Source of the DNA: Bacillus sp. SD075
GTDB lineage: Bacteria; Bacillota; Bacilli; Bacillales; DSM-1321
Length of the DNA stretch: 64,000 nt
Direction of reading: 5' to 3'
NCBI RefSeq assembly: GCF_017355165.1
Contig: NZ_JADILK010000002.1
Span: 1 to 64,000, forward strand
Part shown: positions 1-7,585 of the stretch, in pieces
How the letters are laid out: the number at the start of each line of letters is the position of its first letter
How positions within the stretch are numbered: the first letter of the stretch is position 1
The notes under the pieces: model-generated
Databases searched by the model: none
What the model saw: only the letters and a program-made list of their open reading frames with translations
What the model was told of the DNA's origin: nothing
Translations under genes and position numbers: made by a program

Positions 1-29
1 AATCGGAGTCTTTTTTTATATGCGTTCAA

Positions 30-227
30 TTATTTTTGAACGTTAGCTGCTTGTGGTCCACGAGCGCCTTGCTCGATTTCGAAAGAAACTTCTTGGCCTT
101 CTTCAAGCGTTTTGAAGCCTTCGCCTTGGATAGCTGAGAAATGTACGAATACATCGTCTTGGCCTTCAACTTCGATGAAACCGAAACCTTTTTCTGCGTT
201 AAACCATTTTACTTTACCTTGTACCAT
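30..227 (-). CDS. cold-shock protein (CspA family)
   Basis: A 65-residue single cold-shock domain that binds single-stranded RNA and DNA in the cytoplasm and acts as an RNA chaperone at low temperature. The RNP1 motif (KGFGFI, about residues 13-18) and RNP2 motif (VFVHF, about 26-30) are intact, and the length is the family norm. The ATG at 227 is chosen because AGGAGG lies just upstream (plus-strand 231-240); an in-frame extension to 341 is open but lacks homology. The leader between 228 and about 350 is long and gene-free, as is usual for csp mRNAs, which are often regulated post-transcriptionally. Family assignment is certain; which Bacillus paralogue (CspB, C or D) it matches cannot be decided here. 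Confidence 0.97.
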   Translation of the reverse strand: MVQGKVKWFNAEKGFGFIEVEGQDDVFVHFSAIQGEGFKTLEEGQEVSFEIEQGARGPQAANVQK

Positions 228-425
228 GATAGTTCCTCCTGTGTTTGGAAAAATCCATTTTATTACTATTTTTGGTTCTGGATAATGTTTCAAGAGGAAT
301 CCTATTACAGTAAATCCTTCTATCAAACTTATTCCGAACAAAAATAATTACTTATATTATATCATGGGAAATCCTAAAAAAACAAGATTAACGCAGTAAA
401 TCAAACGACAAATTATCCTAAAATT

Positions 426-917
426 CTACATTTTCCTCTTCTTGCTTTGTCGGAAGCCTTCGTCCAATAAGTAGCGCTCCGCCTCTACTGGACTCTCGAA
501 ACACTCCTCAAGATTCGACCCTGAATACACATTCCAAAGCAGGTCTTCCCTTTCAAGTGTAAGCTCTTGCTTTTCAGGGCCAATCCATGTCCCTTCCAAC
601 CTAGCGAACTCGTTTTCCTCTTCTTCGAATTCAACTGGAGGTTCAGATAGGTAATCCACGCTTTTTTGGATCAATTCTTTTAATTCCGCTTCATTATAGT
701 CACGTATATTGATAAACCCTTTACGGTCAGTGTCTTTTTTTCTCATATGCCCTGCGTAAACGAATCCATTTCCATTGGGATGCAAGTGCTGAACGACGAT
801 CTTTTTCTCCTGGACACTACCTGGATAATGGAAGTTCACACGTCCCAATGAAACGTCTTTTCGCTGTAATTCCGGAAAAGTTTCAATGATGCTCAATTTT
901 TCTACAAATGTTAACAA
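426..917 (-). CDS. conserved hypothetical protein, 163 aa
   Basis: An acidic, soluble protein with no signal peptide or membrane segment that I cannot assign to a named family. Visible features are an N-terminal block with an HLHPNGNGFVYAGH stretch (about residues 44-57), a central acidic linker (EFEEEENEF) and a basic tail (KKRKM). The start is a TTG at 917 preceded by GAGGAAG at 5-6 bases, which is a good ribosome site; no better ATG is in frame nearby. It is a monocistronic gene between csp and a pseudogene. The even codon use and good start support a real gene, but no function should be inferred. Confidence 0.75.
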   Translation of the reverse strand: MLTFVEKLSIIETFPELQRKDVSLGRVNFHYPGSVQEKKIVVQHLHPNGNGFVYAGHMRKKDTDRKGFINIRDYNEAELKELIQKSVDYLSEPPVEFEEEENEFARLEGTWIGPEKQELTLEREDLLWNVYSGSNLEECFESPVEAERYLLDEGFRQSKKRKM

Positions 918-1033
918 ATTTCTTCCTCATTTCATTAGTTCATATTGTTTGTCGATTATAACACAGACTGATTAGAAACAACACTCTCCCTCTTCCAATA
1001 TAAGGTAATGAAAGGGAGTGTTAGGATTTGATC

Positions 1034-1202
1034 ATGAAAATTCGGGACCTGGACACCGATTATAGCCAACAGCTTTTTAAGCTTCAGAAGGAAGCCTATA
1101 AGGTGGAAGCGGAAATGATCAAGCATTGCCAAAACACCTCCTCTATCGGAATCATATGAACAATTCATTGTCATGAAACGTTTTATGCTATTTAATGGGT
1201 GA
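1034..1202 (+). pseudogene. GNAT acetyltransferase N-terminal remnant
   Basis: An ATG at 1034 opens a 41-residue frame (MKIRDLDTDY..., ending TGA at 1157-1159) that resembles the N-terminus of a GNAT-family N-acetyltransferase: the family typically begins with a short beta strand followed by an LQxxAYxVEAE helix, and LQKEAYKVEAEM is seen here. Near 1125 the reading shifts by one base: the next frame reads TPPLSESYEQF, matching the IPPLxxTxE segment that should follow. It then stops at about 1202. The acetyl-CoA-binding part is absent, so this is a frameshifted and truncated relic with no expected activity. Assignment is by motif memory, not alignment. Confidence 0.6.
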
Positions 1203-1231
1203 TGCCTAAGCTGGTGCAATTTCAAAAGCAT

Positions 1232-1885
1232 TCATTTTATGTAAGTCACGATAAAAAGCATAATGAATGAAATGGCGATAATTGCGGCAACCCACAGCCA
1301 GGCCAATGTCATATTCCCAGAGTCCATGGCGATATAAATCGCAGTCGGTATGGTTTGTGTCTGTCCGGGAATGTTCCCGGCAAACATGAGGGTGGCCCCG
1401 AATTCCCCCAACGCACGCGCAGAACTTAAGATGGCACCTGTGACGATGGATTTGATCGCCAATGGAAGGGAAACATTCAGGAATAATCTCCACTCACCGG
1501 CCCCGTCTACCCTTGCTGCATTTTCGATTTCTTCATCTATACCTTCAAAGCCCGTTTTAGCAGATTGGTACATAAGCGGAAACGCTACCACGGTAGATGC
1601 AATGACCGCCGCCCACCACGTGAACATCAATGGCTGATCAAAAACCCTTTCAATGAATTGTCCCGGCATTCCATTCTTGCCAAAAATCACAATCAATAAA
1701 AAACCCACGACGGAAGGCGGTAAAACAAGCGGCAATAAAAACACTGTTTCCAACAGGATTCGTCCCCTGAATCGCTTTTTTGCCATCATTCGCGCTAGGA
1801 TAATTCCTAAAAAGAGAACAAGGATACCCGATAATCCCGCTACTTGTATCGATAGCCTGACTGGTGACCAAAAATCCGCTGTCAT
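1232..1885 (-). CDS. modB: molybdate ABC transporter permease ModB
   Basis: A 217-residue inner-membrane permease of the binding-protein-dependent transport superfamily, with about five transmembrane helices. The EAA-loop region (EEIENAARVDGAGEWRLF, about residues 130-147) contacts the ATPase, and the GEFGATLMFAGNIPG block near residue 170 is typical of ModB rather than CysT/W or phosphate permeases. ModB normally works with periplasmic or lipoprotein ModA and ATPase ModC. Neither gene is next to it: downstream is a GNAT relic and upstream only a 33-codon frame that overlaps the modB start (ATGA). It may pair with a ModA/ModC elsewhere or be a leftover. The protein itself looks full length. 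Confidence 0.88.
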   Translation of the reverse strand: MTADFWSPVRLSIQVAGLSGILVLFLGIILARMMAKKRFRGRILLETVFLLPLVLPPSVVGFLLIVIFGKNGMPGQFIERVFDQPLMFTWWAAVIASTVVAFPLMYQSAKTGFEGIDEEIENAARVDGAGEWRLFLNVSLPLAIKSIVTGAILSSARALGEFGATLMFAGNIPGQTQTIPTAIYIAMDSGNMTLAWLWVAAIIAISFIMLFIVTYIK

Positions 1886-1983
1886 GATATTATCCGCACA
1901 TCATTGTTAAATATCGGCCTATGCAGGCCCTTGTTCGGCACCACTACCCAAACGGTTTCTTTTTCATTAAAGGCAGGCTTCAT
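1882..1983 (-). CDS. 33-aa frame translationally coupled to modB
   Basis: A short frame starts at ATG 1983 after GAAAGGGAGA and ends in a TGA that overlaps the modB ATG by four bases (ATGA). The peptide begins MKPAFNEKETVWVVVP and resembles nothing I recognise. It may be a genuine leader peptide coupling modB translation, or the N-terminal stub of a deleted upstream gene. The good ribosome site and exact overlap favour translation, but not any function. Confidence 0.4.
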   Translation of the reverse strand: MKPAFNEKETVWVVVPNKGLHRPIFNNDVRIIS

Positions 1984-2132
1984 TTCAGTTTCTCCCTTTC
2001 TTTTTTAAATAACATTTAAGTTTATTTTTCTTGACATCTTGCTGACACAAAGAAACGTTAAAGTAAGAGTATCACAAATATAAAAATAATTTCATTCCAA
2101 TAAACTTGAAAACTTTGAAGGAGTCGATTTTA

Positions 2133-2528
2133 ATGGTAACAATTTATACTACTCCAAGCAGTTTAGCCTGTCGTAAAGCAAAAGCTTGGCTTAAGAAGAA
2201 CGAAATTTCCTTTAATGAACGTAACCTATATTCCCAACCTCTATCTATAGAAGAAATAAAAGAGATTTTACGTAAAACGGAAGGCGGGACAGATGAAATC
2301 ATCTCAACCCGTTCTAAAAAATTCAAAAGCCTGAATATCGATATAAATAATACACCACTTAATGATCTTTGCAAGCTTATTCAGGATAACCCGGATTTAC
2401 TTCGCCGGCCAATCATTTTCGACCATAAGAACTTGCATGCAGGATATAATGAAGAAGAAATGGGACGCTTCCTTCCAAGGAAAGTCCGTCATGTACAATT
2501 ATGGCGAGCAATCAGCCAATTGGCTTAA
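2133..2528 (+). CDS. Spx/MgsR-family regulator lacking first redox Cys
   Basis: A 131-residue Spx/ArsC-fold transcription factor; Spx proteins bind the alpha C-terminal domain of RNA polymerase and reprogram transcription under disulfide stress. The ATG at 2133 follows GAAGGAG (2117-2123) at normal spacing. The fold markers are an N-terminal VTIYTTPS strand, a central RSKKF block (the Arg near residue 60 used in Spx-RNAP contact) and RRPIIFD near residue 100. Spx normally carries a CxxC switch at residues 10-13; here it reads SLAC, so Cys10 is Ser while Cys13 remains. It therefore cannot form the canonical intramolecular disulfide. It stands alone, followed by a strong terminator. Confidence 0.9.
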   Translation: MVTIYTTPSSLACRKAKAWLKKNEISFNERNLYSQPLSIEEIKEILRKTEGGTDEIISTRSKKFKSLNIDINNTPLNDLCKLIQDNPDLLRRPIIFDHKNLHAGYNEEEMGRFLPRKVRHVQLWRAISQLA

Positions 2529-2546
2529 TTAGTTAGCTTTCTGTAT

Positions 2547-2586
2547 AAAAAAGGGTTGTCCATTACATCGGACAACCCTTTTTTAT
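2547..2586. terminator. bidirectional terminator
   Basis: Perfect stem AGGGTTGTCC / GGACAACCCT with an eight-base loop, flanked by A and T runs on both sides. It serves the spx-like gene on the plus strand and the histidine kinase gene that ends at 2583 on the minus strand. Confidence 0.9.
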
Positions 2587-4013
2587 ATCTGATCCGCTTT
2601 CTCTATGACAATCGTGAAGGTTGTCCCTTGTTCATCGCTATCCTTAAGTATAAGATCTCCCTTTTGCGCTTTTGCGAGCATTCTACTGAATGGCAGTCCC
2701 AAACCTAGACCACGTACCTTCAACTTTTTGTTCTCACCCCGATAAAATGGTTCGAACACATATTGTTGTTCATGTTCCGGGATCCCCCGGCCGCTGTCCA
2801 GTATATCAATGCAGATCCTTTCTTCATCCTTTTCATAAAGGTGAACCGATATTTTCCCTTTGCCATCAAGTGCATGTCTGGCATTATTCAAAAGATTAAT
2901 GACGATTTGCTGCATCCGTAATGAATCTATTTGACCAAAGACCGGTTCATCAGGAACTCTTACCTCAAAAGCGAACGATTGATCATCATCCTGGGTCACC
3001 TGCCAGCGATGGGCGATTTCCTTGATGAATATATTGATATTCTCTTTATGCACCCGAATTTTAAAAGCGCCTGCAGATATGGCATTATAATTGAGTAAAT
3101 CCTCTATCATCCCTTGTAAACGTTGAGTTTCCTTCAAGGAAATATCGAGGAATTCCTTACTTTGCTCTCCCTTAACGACATCATCCTTAACCGCCTGTAT
3201 CAGTCCGCTGATGGAAGTGACTGGCGTTTTCAAATCATGGGTTACGCCTGCAAGCAATTCCGCCCGCAACTTCTCCATGACCTTCAATCTGTTGGTCATT
3301 TCCTTAAATGATTCTACCAGTTCATAAATTTCCTCTTCCTTGATTTCCTCTTCCTCTTTAAAATGGATATCATAGTTGCCTTCTCGAACCTGGACAGCTG
3401 CGTTAGCAACGTCTTGAATGGGCCGTGAAATCTGCCTGGAAAGAAAATAAATGACTCCCGTTCCCAGAATCAGAAGGCCACCAATCATGATCGCCAACAA
3501 GCCATGATCTTGGTTGATTTCCTTCAATGCCCCTTCTTCCTGTGCAATGACCACCCAGCCTCTCGTTTCATCATTAAACGTAATGGGGGACTTGACTACA
3601 TATACTTTGTTGTCGGAAATCTTGACCTTCTGGATTAACTCCGTATTTTTCATGATGACGTCCGGAAGTTTATTATCATCGGGATCTATATACAATTGTG
3701 GCATCGTATAAATGATGGTGGCATCGGGATCGACGATATAGATGATTGGCTGTTGGTTCAGATGGAGGATTTTCTCCCTTTCCTCAACAATTTCCGAAAG
3801 GATCGGGCCAATGACAATCTGACCATTTTCCTTAATCGCCCGATCGGATGTTTCATCCGCTAAATACTTAAGAAGGCTAAGCCTATATTCCAAAGCCGTT
3901 TTTTCCATCCACCATAAGGAAAAAACAGATAATAATATCAAGCCCGAAATCAAGGTCAATACGTATCTCTTGGTCCAATAGCGTTGCAAAGTGGTTCTTT
4001 TTTTAGTTTTCAT
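2583..4013 (-). CDS. membrane sensor histidine kinase (HAMP type)
   Basis: A sensor kinase of about 476 residues that autophosphorylates on His and passes phosphate to the response regulator encoded just upstream. Layout: TM1 about residues 17-36, an extracytoplasmic sensing domain of about 135 residues, TM2 about 172-192, HAMP linker, HisKA with the phosphoacceptor in GVTHDLKTP (about 260), then a HATPase domain with N-box (LLNNARHAL), G1 (DSGRGIP) and G2 (GLGLGLPFSR). The start is ATG 4013; a GTG six bases earlier is also possible. The gene overlaps the regulator gene by about 11 bases, so the two are translationally coupled. The signal is unknown. Confidence 0.93.
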   Translation of the reverse strand: MKTKKRTTLQRYWTKRYVLTLISGLILLSVFSLWWMEKTALEYRLSLLKYLADETSDRAIKENGQIVIGPILSEIVEEREKILHLNQQPIIYIVDPDATIIYTMPQLYIDPDDNKLPDVIMKNTELIQKVKISDNKVYVVKSPITFNDETRGWVVIAQEEGALKEINQDHGLLAIMIGGLLILGTGVIYFLSRQISRPIQDVANAAVQVREGNYDIHFKEEEEIKEEEIYELVESFKEMTNRLKVMEKLRAELLAGVTHDLKTPVTSISGLIQAVKDDVVKGEQSKEFLDISLKETQRLQGMIEDLLNYNAISAGAFKIRVHKENINIFIKEIAHRWQVTQDDDQSFAFEVRVPDEPVFGQIDSLRMQQIVINLLNNARHALDGKGKISVHLYEKDEERICIDILDSGRGIPEHEQQYVFEPFYRGENKKLKVRGLGLGLPFSRMLAKAQKGDLILKDSDEQGTTFTIVIEKADQI

Positions 4014-4692
4014 AGACACTCAATTGATACCCCAATCCACGCAATGTTTTTATTTCCCCCTCAGTTACAGGCCATGCATCTATCGACTTCCTGATTCGTT
4101 TGATCGCCAGGTCCACCGCACGGTCACTGCCGTCATAATCCAAACCCCACACTTGGTCGAGCAGCTGTTCTCTCGTGAAAATTTGATTAGGGTGCTTAGC
4201 GAAAAAAACGAGAAGTGACAAATCACGCGGCGTCAAGTTTATCTCTTCCCCATTCAAATGCACCATATAAGACAGATCATCGATGGTTAAACTTCCAAAC
4301 TCATGTACATGACCATCTTCCGTAACAACCGATGAGGACCTTCTTAAAACGGCATGCACCCGGGCCACGACTTCTTCGGCAACGAAGGGTTTGGAGATAT
4401 AATCATCCGCACCTGACTTAAATCCCGATAATCTGTAATCGACATCTGTCAGTGCAGTCAACATGATAACCGGACATGTATCATCCTCCCGAATTTCCTT
4501 CAATATATCCCAGCCTTCCTTACCTGGCAGCATGACATCAAGCAGGACAAGGTCTGGCTTCGTTTCTTCAAACACCGGTATGGCCTTTAGCCCATCGTAA
4601 ACTTGGACTACAACAAAACCCTCCCGTTCCAAATATGCTTTCAATACCATCGAAATGGCAATTTCATCTTCTACTACAAGAATTTTCTTCAT
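4003..4692 (-). CDS. OmpR/PhoB-family response regulator
   Basis: A 229-residue two-domain regulator. The receiver domain (1-118) has the acidic pocket (VEDE), the phosphoacceptor Asp in LVLLDVMLPGKEGW (about residue 51), the switch Thr (MLTALTD) and Lys (SKPF, about 100). The C-terminal winged-helix domain (about 130-229) has the usual LTPRDLSLL and TREQLLDQVWG motifs, so it binds DNA as a phosphorylated dimer. The start ATG at 4692 follows AAGGAGGAATCC. It is the first gene of a two-gene operon with the kinase that overlaps its end. Targets cannot be read from the sequence. Confidence 0.95.
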   Translation of the reverse strand: MKKILVVEDEIAISMVLKAYLEREGFVVVQVYDGLKAIPVFEETKPDLVLLDVMLPGKEGWDILKEIREDDTCPVIMLTALTDVDYRLSGFKSGADDYISKPFVAEEVVARVHAVLRRSSSVVTEDGHVHEFGSLTIDDLSYMVHLNGEEINLTPRDLSLLVFFAKHPNQIFTREQLLDQVWGLDYDGSDRAVDLAIKRIRKSIDAWPVTEGEIKTLRGLGYQLSVYEN

Positions 4693-4932
4693 TTATGGAT
4701 TCCTCCTTCCTGAATTATAGTGAAATCATGTTGCATATGCTAACTATTAAAAACATCAAGCTTTTTCCCTCAATCTTACCCTTATTATGTGTCAGGATTA
4801 TGTTCGCAGTAAAATTCACCGATGTTTTCACTTAGTCATTTCATGCCAGTGATCTGGATTCATTTTAACAGGAATGTACCACATAGTAGGAAATGGACAT
4901 AAAATTACTTGAAACTCTTATTGCACTCTTAA

Positions 4933-4964
4933 GAGGCTGGCTCTAAACTGAGCCAGCCCTTTTC
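4933..4964. terminator. hairpin terminator
   Basis: Stem GGCTGGCTC / GAGCCAGCC with a six-base loop, followed on the plus strand by CTTTT. It lies immediately past the czcD-like stop codon, so it probably ends that transcript, although its better T run is on the plus strand. Confidence 0.7.
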
Positions 4965-5892
4965 AATTACATGTCTCATGTGGATTCGGGCATCCTGCTT
5001 CCTGTCTTTCCACTTGAATTGTGCTATGTTCGATTCCAAACCGATCATGAAGTAGTTTTTGCGCTTCTGCTAAAACGGAATCGTGATCACCGCTTTCATC
5101 TATGACAACATGGCAGCTCATTGTCAAAAAACCAGAGGTGATCGTCCAGATATGGAGATCATGGACTTCGGATACACCAACCAAATCTGTCAAAGATGCT
5201 TTCACTTCATCCATATCGACTTGGTCTGGCGTGCCCTCCATCAAGATATGGAAAGAATCCCTCACTATCCTAAAACCGCTGATAATAATTAAGATAGCTA
5301 CTATGACGCTGGCAATCGGATCTGCTATTCCCCAATCGAAAAAATAAATAAAGAGTGCGGCAGCGATGGCTCCTACAGATCCAAGCATATCACCAATAAC
5401 ATGTAAAAAGGCACTCCGTACATTCAGATTGTCTTCCTTATCTCCGCTCATTAAAATCCAGGCCGCAATGATATTAACAAGTAAGCCTATGATTGAAATC
5501 ATTAGCATTCCCATGCTTTGCACCTCAGGGGGATCCAGGAACCTCTTAATTGCCTCTACGAAAATGAATACGGATATGATGATCAAGGTCAATCCATTCA
5601 AACAAGCAGCTATGATTTCAAAACGTTTATATCCAAACGTTTTGGACGATGTTGCTTTCCTTTCCCCCAATCTTACCGCTGTATAACTAAGTCCTAAAGC
5701 TGCCGCATCGCTAAGCATGTGACCTGCATCCGACAGTAAAGCCAGACTATTTGTCAAGAATCCACCAATTACCTCGACTATCATAAATGTGGAGATTAAT
5801 AAGAAAGAAGCCAACAATACTTTTTTATTATTGGAATGATGGTGGTGGTGTCCGTGCCCATGATCATGGGAGTGACCATGATGATGTCCCAT
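4963..5892 (-). CDS. czcD: cation diffusion facilitator, CzcD-like Zn exporter
   Basis: A 309-residue membrane antiporter of the CDF family that exports Zn2+ (and possibly Cd2+ or Co2+) in exchange for protons. The start ATG at 5892 follows GAGGAGGGGG; an upstream in-frame ATG at 6009 lacks a ribosome site. The N-terminus is very histidine-rich (residues 2-20 are almost all His, Gly, Asp and Ser), a metal-capturing tail. Six transmembrane helices follow, with transport-site residues in LLSDAGHMLSDAAAL (TM2) and HVIGDMLGSVGA (TM5), then a cytosolic C-terminal domain with HDLHIW. Full length for the family. Possible control by a CzrA-type repressor is inference only. Confidence 0.95.
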   Translation of the reverse strand: MGHHHGHSHDHGHGHHHHHSNNKKVLLASFLLISTFMIVEVIGGFLTNSLALLSDAGHMLSDAAALGLSYTAVRLGERKATSSKTFGYKRFEIIAACLNGLTLIIISVFIFVEAIKRFLDPPEVQSMGMLMISIIGLLVNIIAAWILMSGDKEDNLNVRSAFLHVIGDMLGSVGAIAAALFIYFFDWGIADPIASVIVAILIIISGFRIVRDSFHILMEGTPDQVDMDEVKASLTDLVGVSEVHDLHIWTITSGFLTMSCHVVIDESGDHDSVLAEAQKLLHDRFGIEHSTIQVERQEAGCPNPHETCN

Positions 5893-6060
5893 GCCATCCC
5901 CCTCCTCTCGGATTTGAAACTTATATATAGTATGGGATAAATCCGGAATGGTTTCAAATGATTCACTTCCGGGATTCCCCGGCTTTAAAAAAGGTGGTGA
6001 AAAAGGCATGGCGTGATCTTTTACGAAAAACCAACATTCTGCCTTCCCATTTCAAAGTAA

Positions 6061-6096
6061 AAATAAACGCTACAGACAATTCCTGCAGCGTTTTTC
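6061..6096 (-). terminator. terminator after the 42-aa gene
   Basis: On the minus strand an ACGCTGCAG...CTGTAGCGT hairpin followed by TTTATTTTT, placed just after the stop codon of the small gene at 6102-6230. Confidence 0.75.
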
Positions 6097-6101
6097 CCGT
6101 T

Positions 6102-6230
6102 TTATCTTTCCTCTTGCATCGTATCATCGACAATGGCATGCAAATCCTTATTGAACAATTCATCATTACAGACAAGACTGTGCCGCTCCATCTCTTCCTG
6201 CTCTTGACTTACCTGTTCCTTTTCCTTCAT
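6102..6230 (-). CDS. small acidic protein, 42 aa
   Basis: A 42-residue, strongly charged peptide (begins MKEKEQVSQEQEEMERH) with no membrane segment. It is supported by an excellent ribosome site (GGAGGTAGGTT before ATG 6230) and by its own rho-independent terminator directly downstream. I do not recognise the family. It sits between the metallophosphoesterase and czcD on the same strand but with gaps, so it is probably monocistronic or the tail of the phosphoesterase transcript. Confidence 0.65.
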   Translation of the reverse strand: MKEKEQVSQEQEEMERHSLVCNDELFNKDLHAIVDDTMQEER

Positions 6231-6328
6231 AACCTACCTCCAGCATCATGATGTTTGCCTATTATCGTATCCACAGGCATGTACCTTTATGCTCAACATT
6301 TTCCCATACTTCATCAAAAATTAACGTA

Positions 6329-7072
6329 TTAGGCCTGCTGCCCGCCATGGAAGGCACGTATAATGAATTCATGCTCTGGAACTTGTAAGCTTTTATACGA
6401 TAACAGGAATGATGTATTATCATAGGCCACTTTTTCAAGCTTAACCTGAATACCGGTATTTTCAATCGTAACTATGGCATAAGGAGCAACTGGTTCACCA
6501 TTGCAGCCAAGAGAACCAGGGTTCAGAAATATCGTTCGGTCATTTTTAAAAAGGTGGATAGGGTGATGATGACCAAACCCTATTAAATCGTGATGTTGAT
6601 CTCTGAAAAGCATTTCTAAGTTATCTAAATTCGGTTCAACGATTTTACTAAATGGATTTCGGCTTATGTGCTCATCCAATTTCTTCGATTCCATGTGATA
6701 ATGGGTGAAGTAAACGGAGTGATCATTAATGATATGATGTATGGTACGAGGTAATTTTTTCAATTTGGTTAAGAATTTCCGATGCATCCTATCCGCTATC
6801 CATTCATGATGCTCCTTTACATGAATATGACCGGCGGGATGCGGCTCCCCGTTAATGATGGCCAGGACAGCTTCATCATGATTTCCAGTTATCATCGATA
6901 AATCATTTCTTGAAAATAAAAGTTCAAGGACTTCATTTGTATCCGGGCCAATTCCGACCATATCTCCCAAACAATAAAGACGATCTATATCTTCCCTTTG
7001 ATCAATATCCCTAAGAACGGCTTTTAACGCTGATGCATTACCATGCACATCCGTTATAATGGCAACCTTCAT
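6329..7072 (-). CDS. calcineurin-like metallophosphoesterase
   Basis: A 247-residue cytoplasmic binuclear-metal phosphoesterase (YfcE/PrpE-like superfamily). All metal-binding blocks are present in order: DVHG (about residues 8-11), CLGDMVGIGP (about 34-43), GNHD (about 64-67), FTHYH (about 123) and GHHHP (about 170) followed by NPGSLG. This supports an active phosphatase or phosphodiesterase, but the substrate cannot be told; members cleave phosphoproteins, nucleotides or cyclic nucleotides. The start ATG at 7072 follows GGGAG. It stands alone, upstream of the 42-aa gene. Confidence 0.9.
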   Translation of the reverse strand: MKVAIITDVHGNASALKAVLRDIDQREDIDRLYCLGDMVGIGPDTNEVLELLFSRNDLSMITGNHDEAVLAIINGEPHPAGHIHVKEHHEWIADRMHRKFLTKLKKLPRTIHHIINDHSVYFTHYHMESKKLDEHISRNPFSKIVEPNLDNLEMLFRDQHHDLIGFGHHHPIHLFKNDRTIFLNPGSLGCNGEPVAPYAIVTIENTGIQVKLEKVAYDNTSFLLSYKSLQVPEHEFIIRAFHGGQQA

Positions 7073-7288
7073 GACTTAATTCAGCTCCCTTCCCCAACAA
7101 TCCACATGGTATATTATAACATTTAAAACGAAATCAAAAAAATATTCGGGCTTATTCCCCCTGTTATACCCATGCCCATTTTTTATGAATAAGCAAACAC
7201 TTCGGCCTAGAATACATAGTATGAAGTATTCCTGGTAAAGATGTTTTGCTAGGTTTGTAATTCATAATATGTATGAGGAGGAAATTAA

Positions 7289-7423
7289 ATGGGTGGAAAT
7301 GGTAATGATTGTTATGGCGGCGGTGGCGGCTGCGGTTTCGATAACGGATTTGCATTGCTGATCGTATTATTCATCTTGTTGATCATCATCGGATGCAGTT
7401 GGGGATTCGGTGGCGGCTACTAA
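7289..7423 (+). CDS. YjcZ-family sporulation peptide, 44 aa
   Basis: A 44-residue Gly-rich peptide: an N-terminal GGNGNDCYGGGGGCG stretch, one hydrophobic helix (about residues 21-35, ALLIVLFILLIII), and a GCSWGFGGGY tail. This is the architecture of the YjcZ/YhjA family found associated with Bacillus spores. ATG 7289 follows GAGGAGG and tandem stops (TAATAA) end it, with a strong terminator behind. Such peptides are usually made in the forespore or mother cell during sporulation; no sporulation sigma promoter was firmly identified. Confidence 0.85.
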   Translation: MGGNGNDCYGGGGGCGFDNGFALLIVLFILLIIIGCSWGFGGGY

Positions 7424-7437
7424 TAATGACATAAATC

Positions 7438-7470
7438 AAAAAGGCGCCTGATCAAGGCGCCTTCTTTGTT
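7438..7470 (+). terminator. terminator of the yjcZ-like gene
   Basis: Perfect nine-base stem AAGGCGCCT / AGGCGCCTT with a five-base loop, followed by TCTTTGTT. Confidence 0.9.
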
Positions 7471-7585
7471 ATGAATTGATAATTAGTGTATGTCATTGAT
7501 TTCCCCTTTTCAATTGGTTATTACACACTTTAGCTGTTACCAAGCGAATACCTCTGGTACACAAGAATATCGATAGCCTCCACTC

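Noticed and set aside
956-1231. 91-codon minus-strand frame beside the GNAT relic
   Set aside because: It is antisense to the relic, has no ribosome site and no protein-like motifs.
5958-6251. 97-codon plus-strand frame rich in Leu and Phe
   Set aside because: It is antisense to the well-supported 42-aa gene and the czcD leader, with no ribosome site.
7164-7355. 63-codon minus-strand frame over the yjcZ-like gene
   Set aside because: A shadow of the Gly-rich spore peptide gene with implausible composition.
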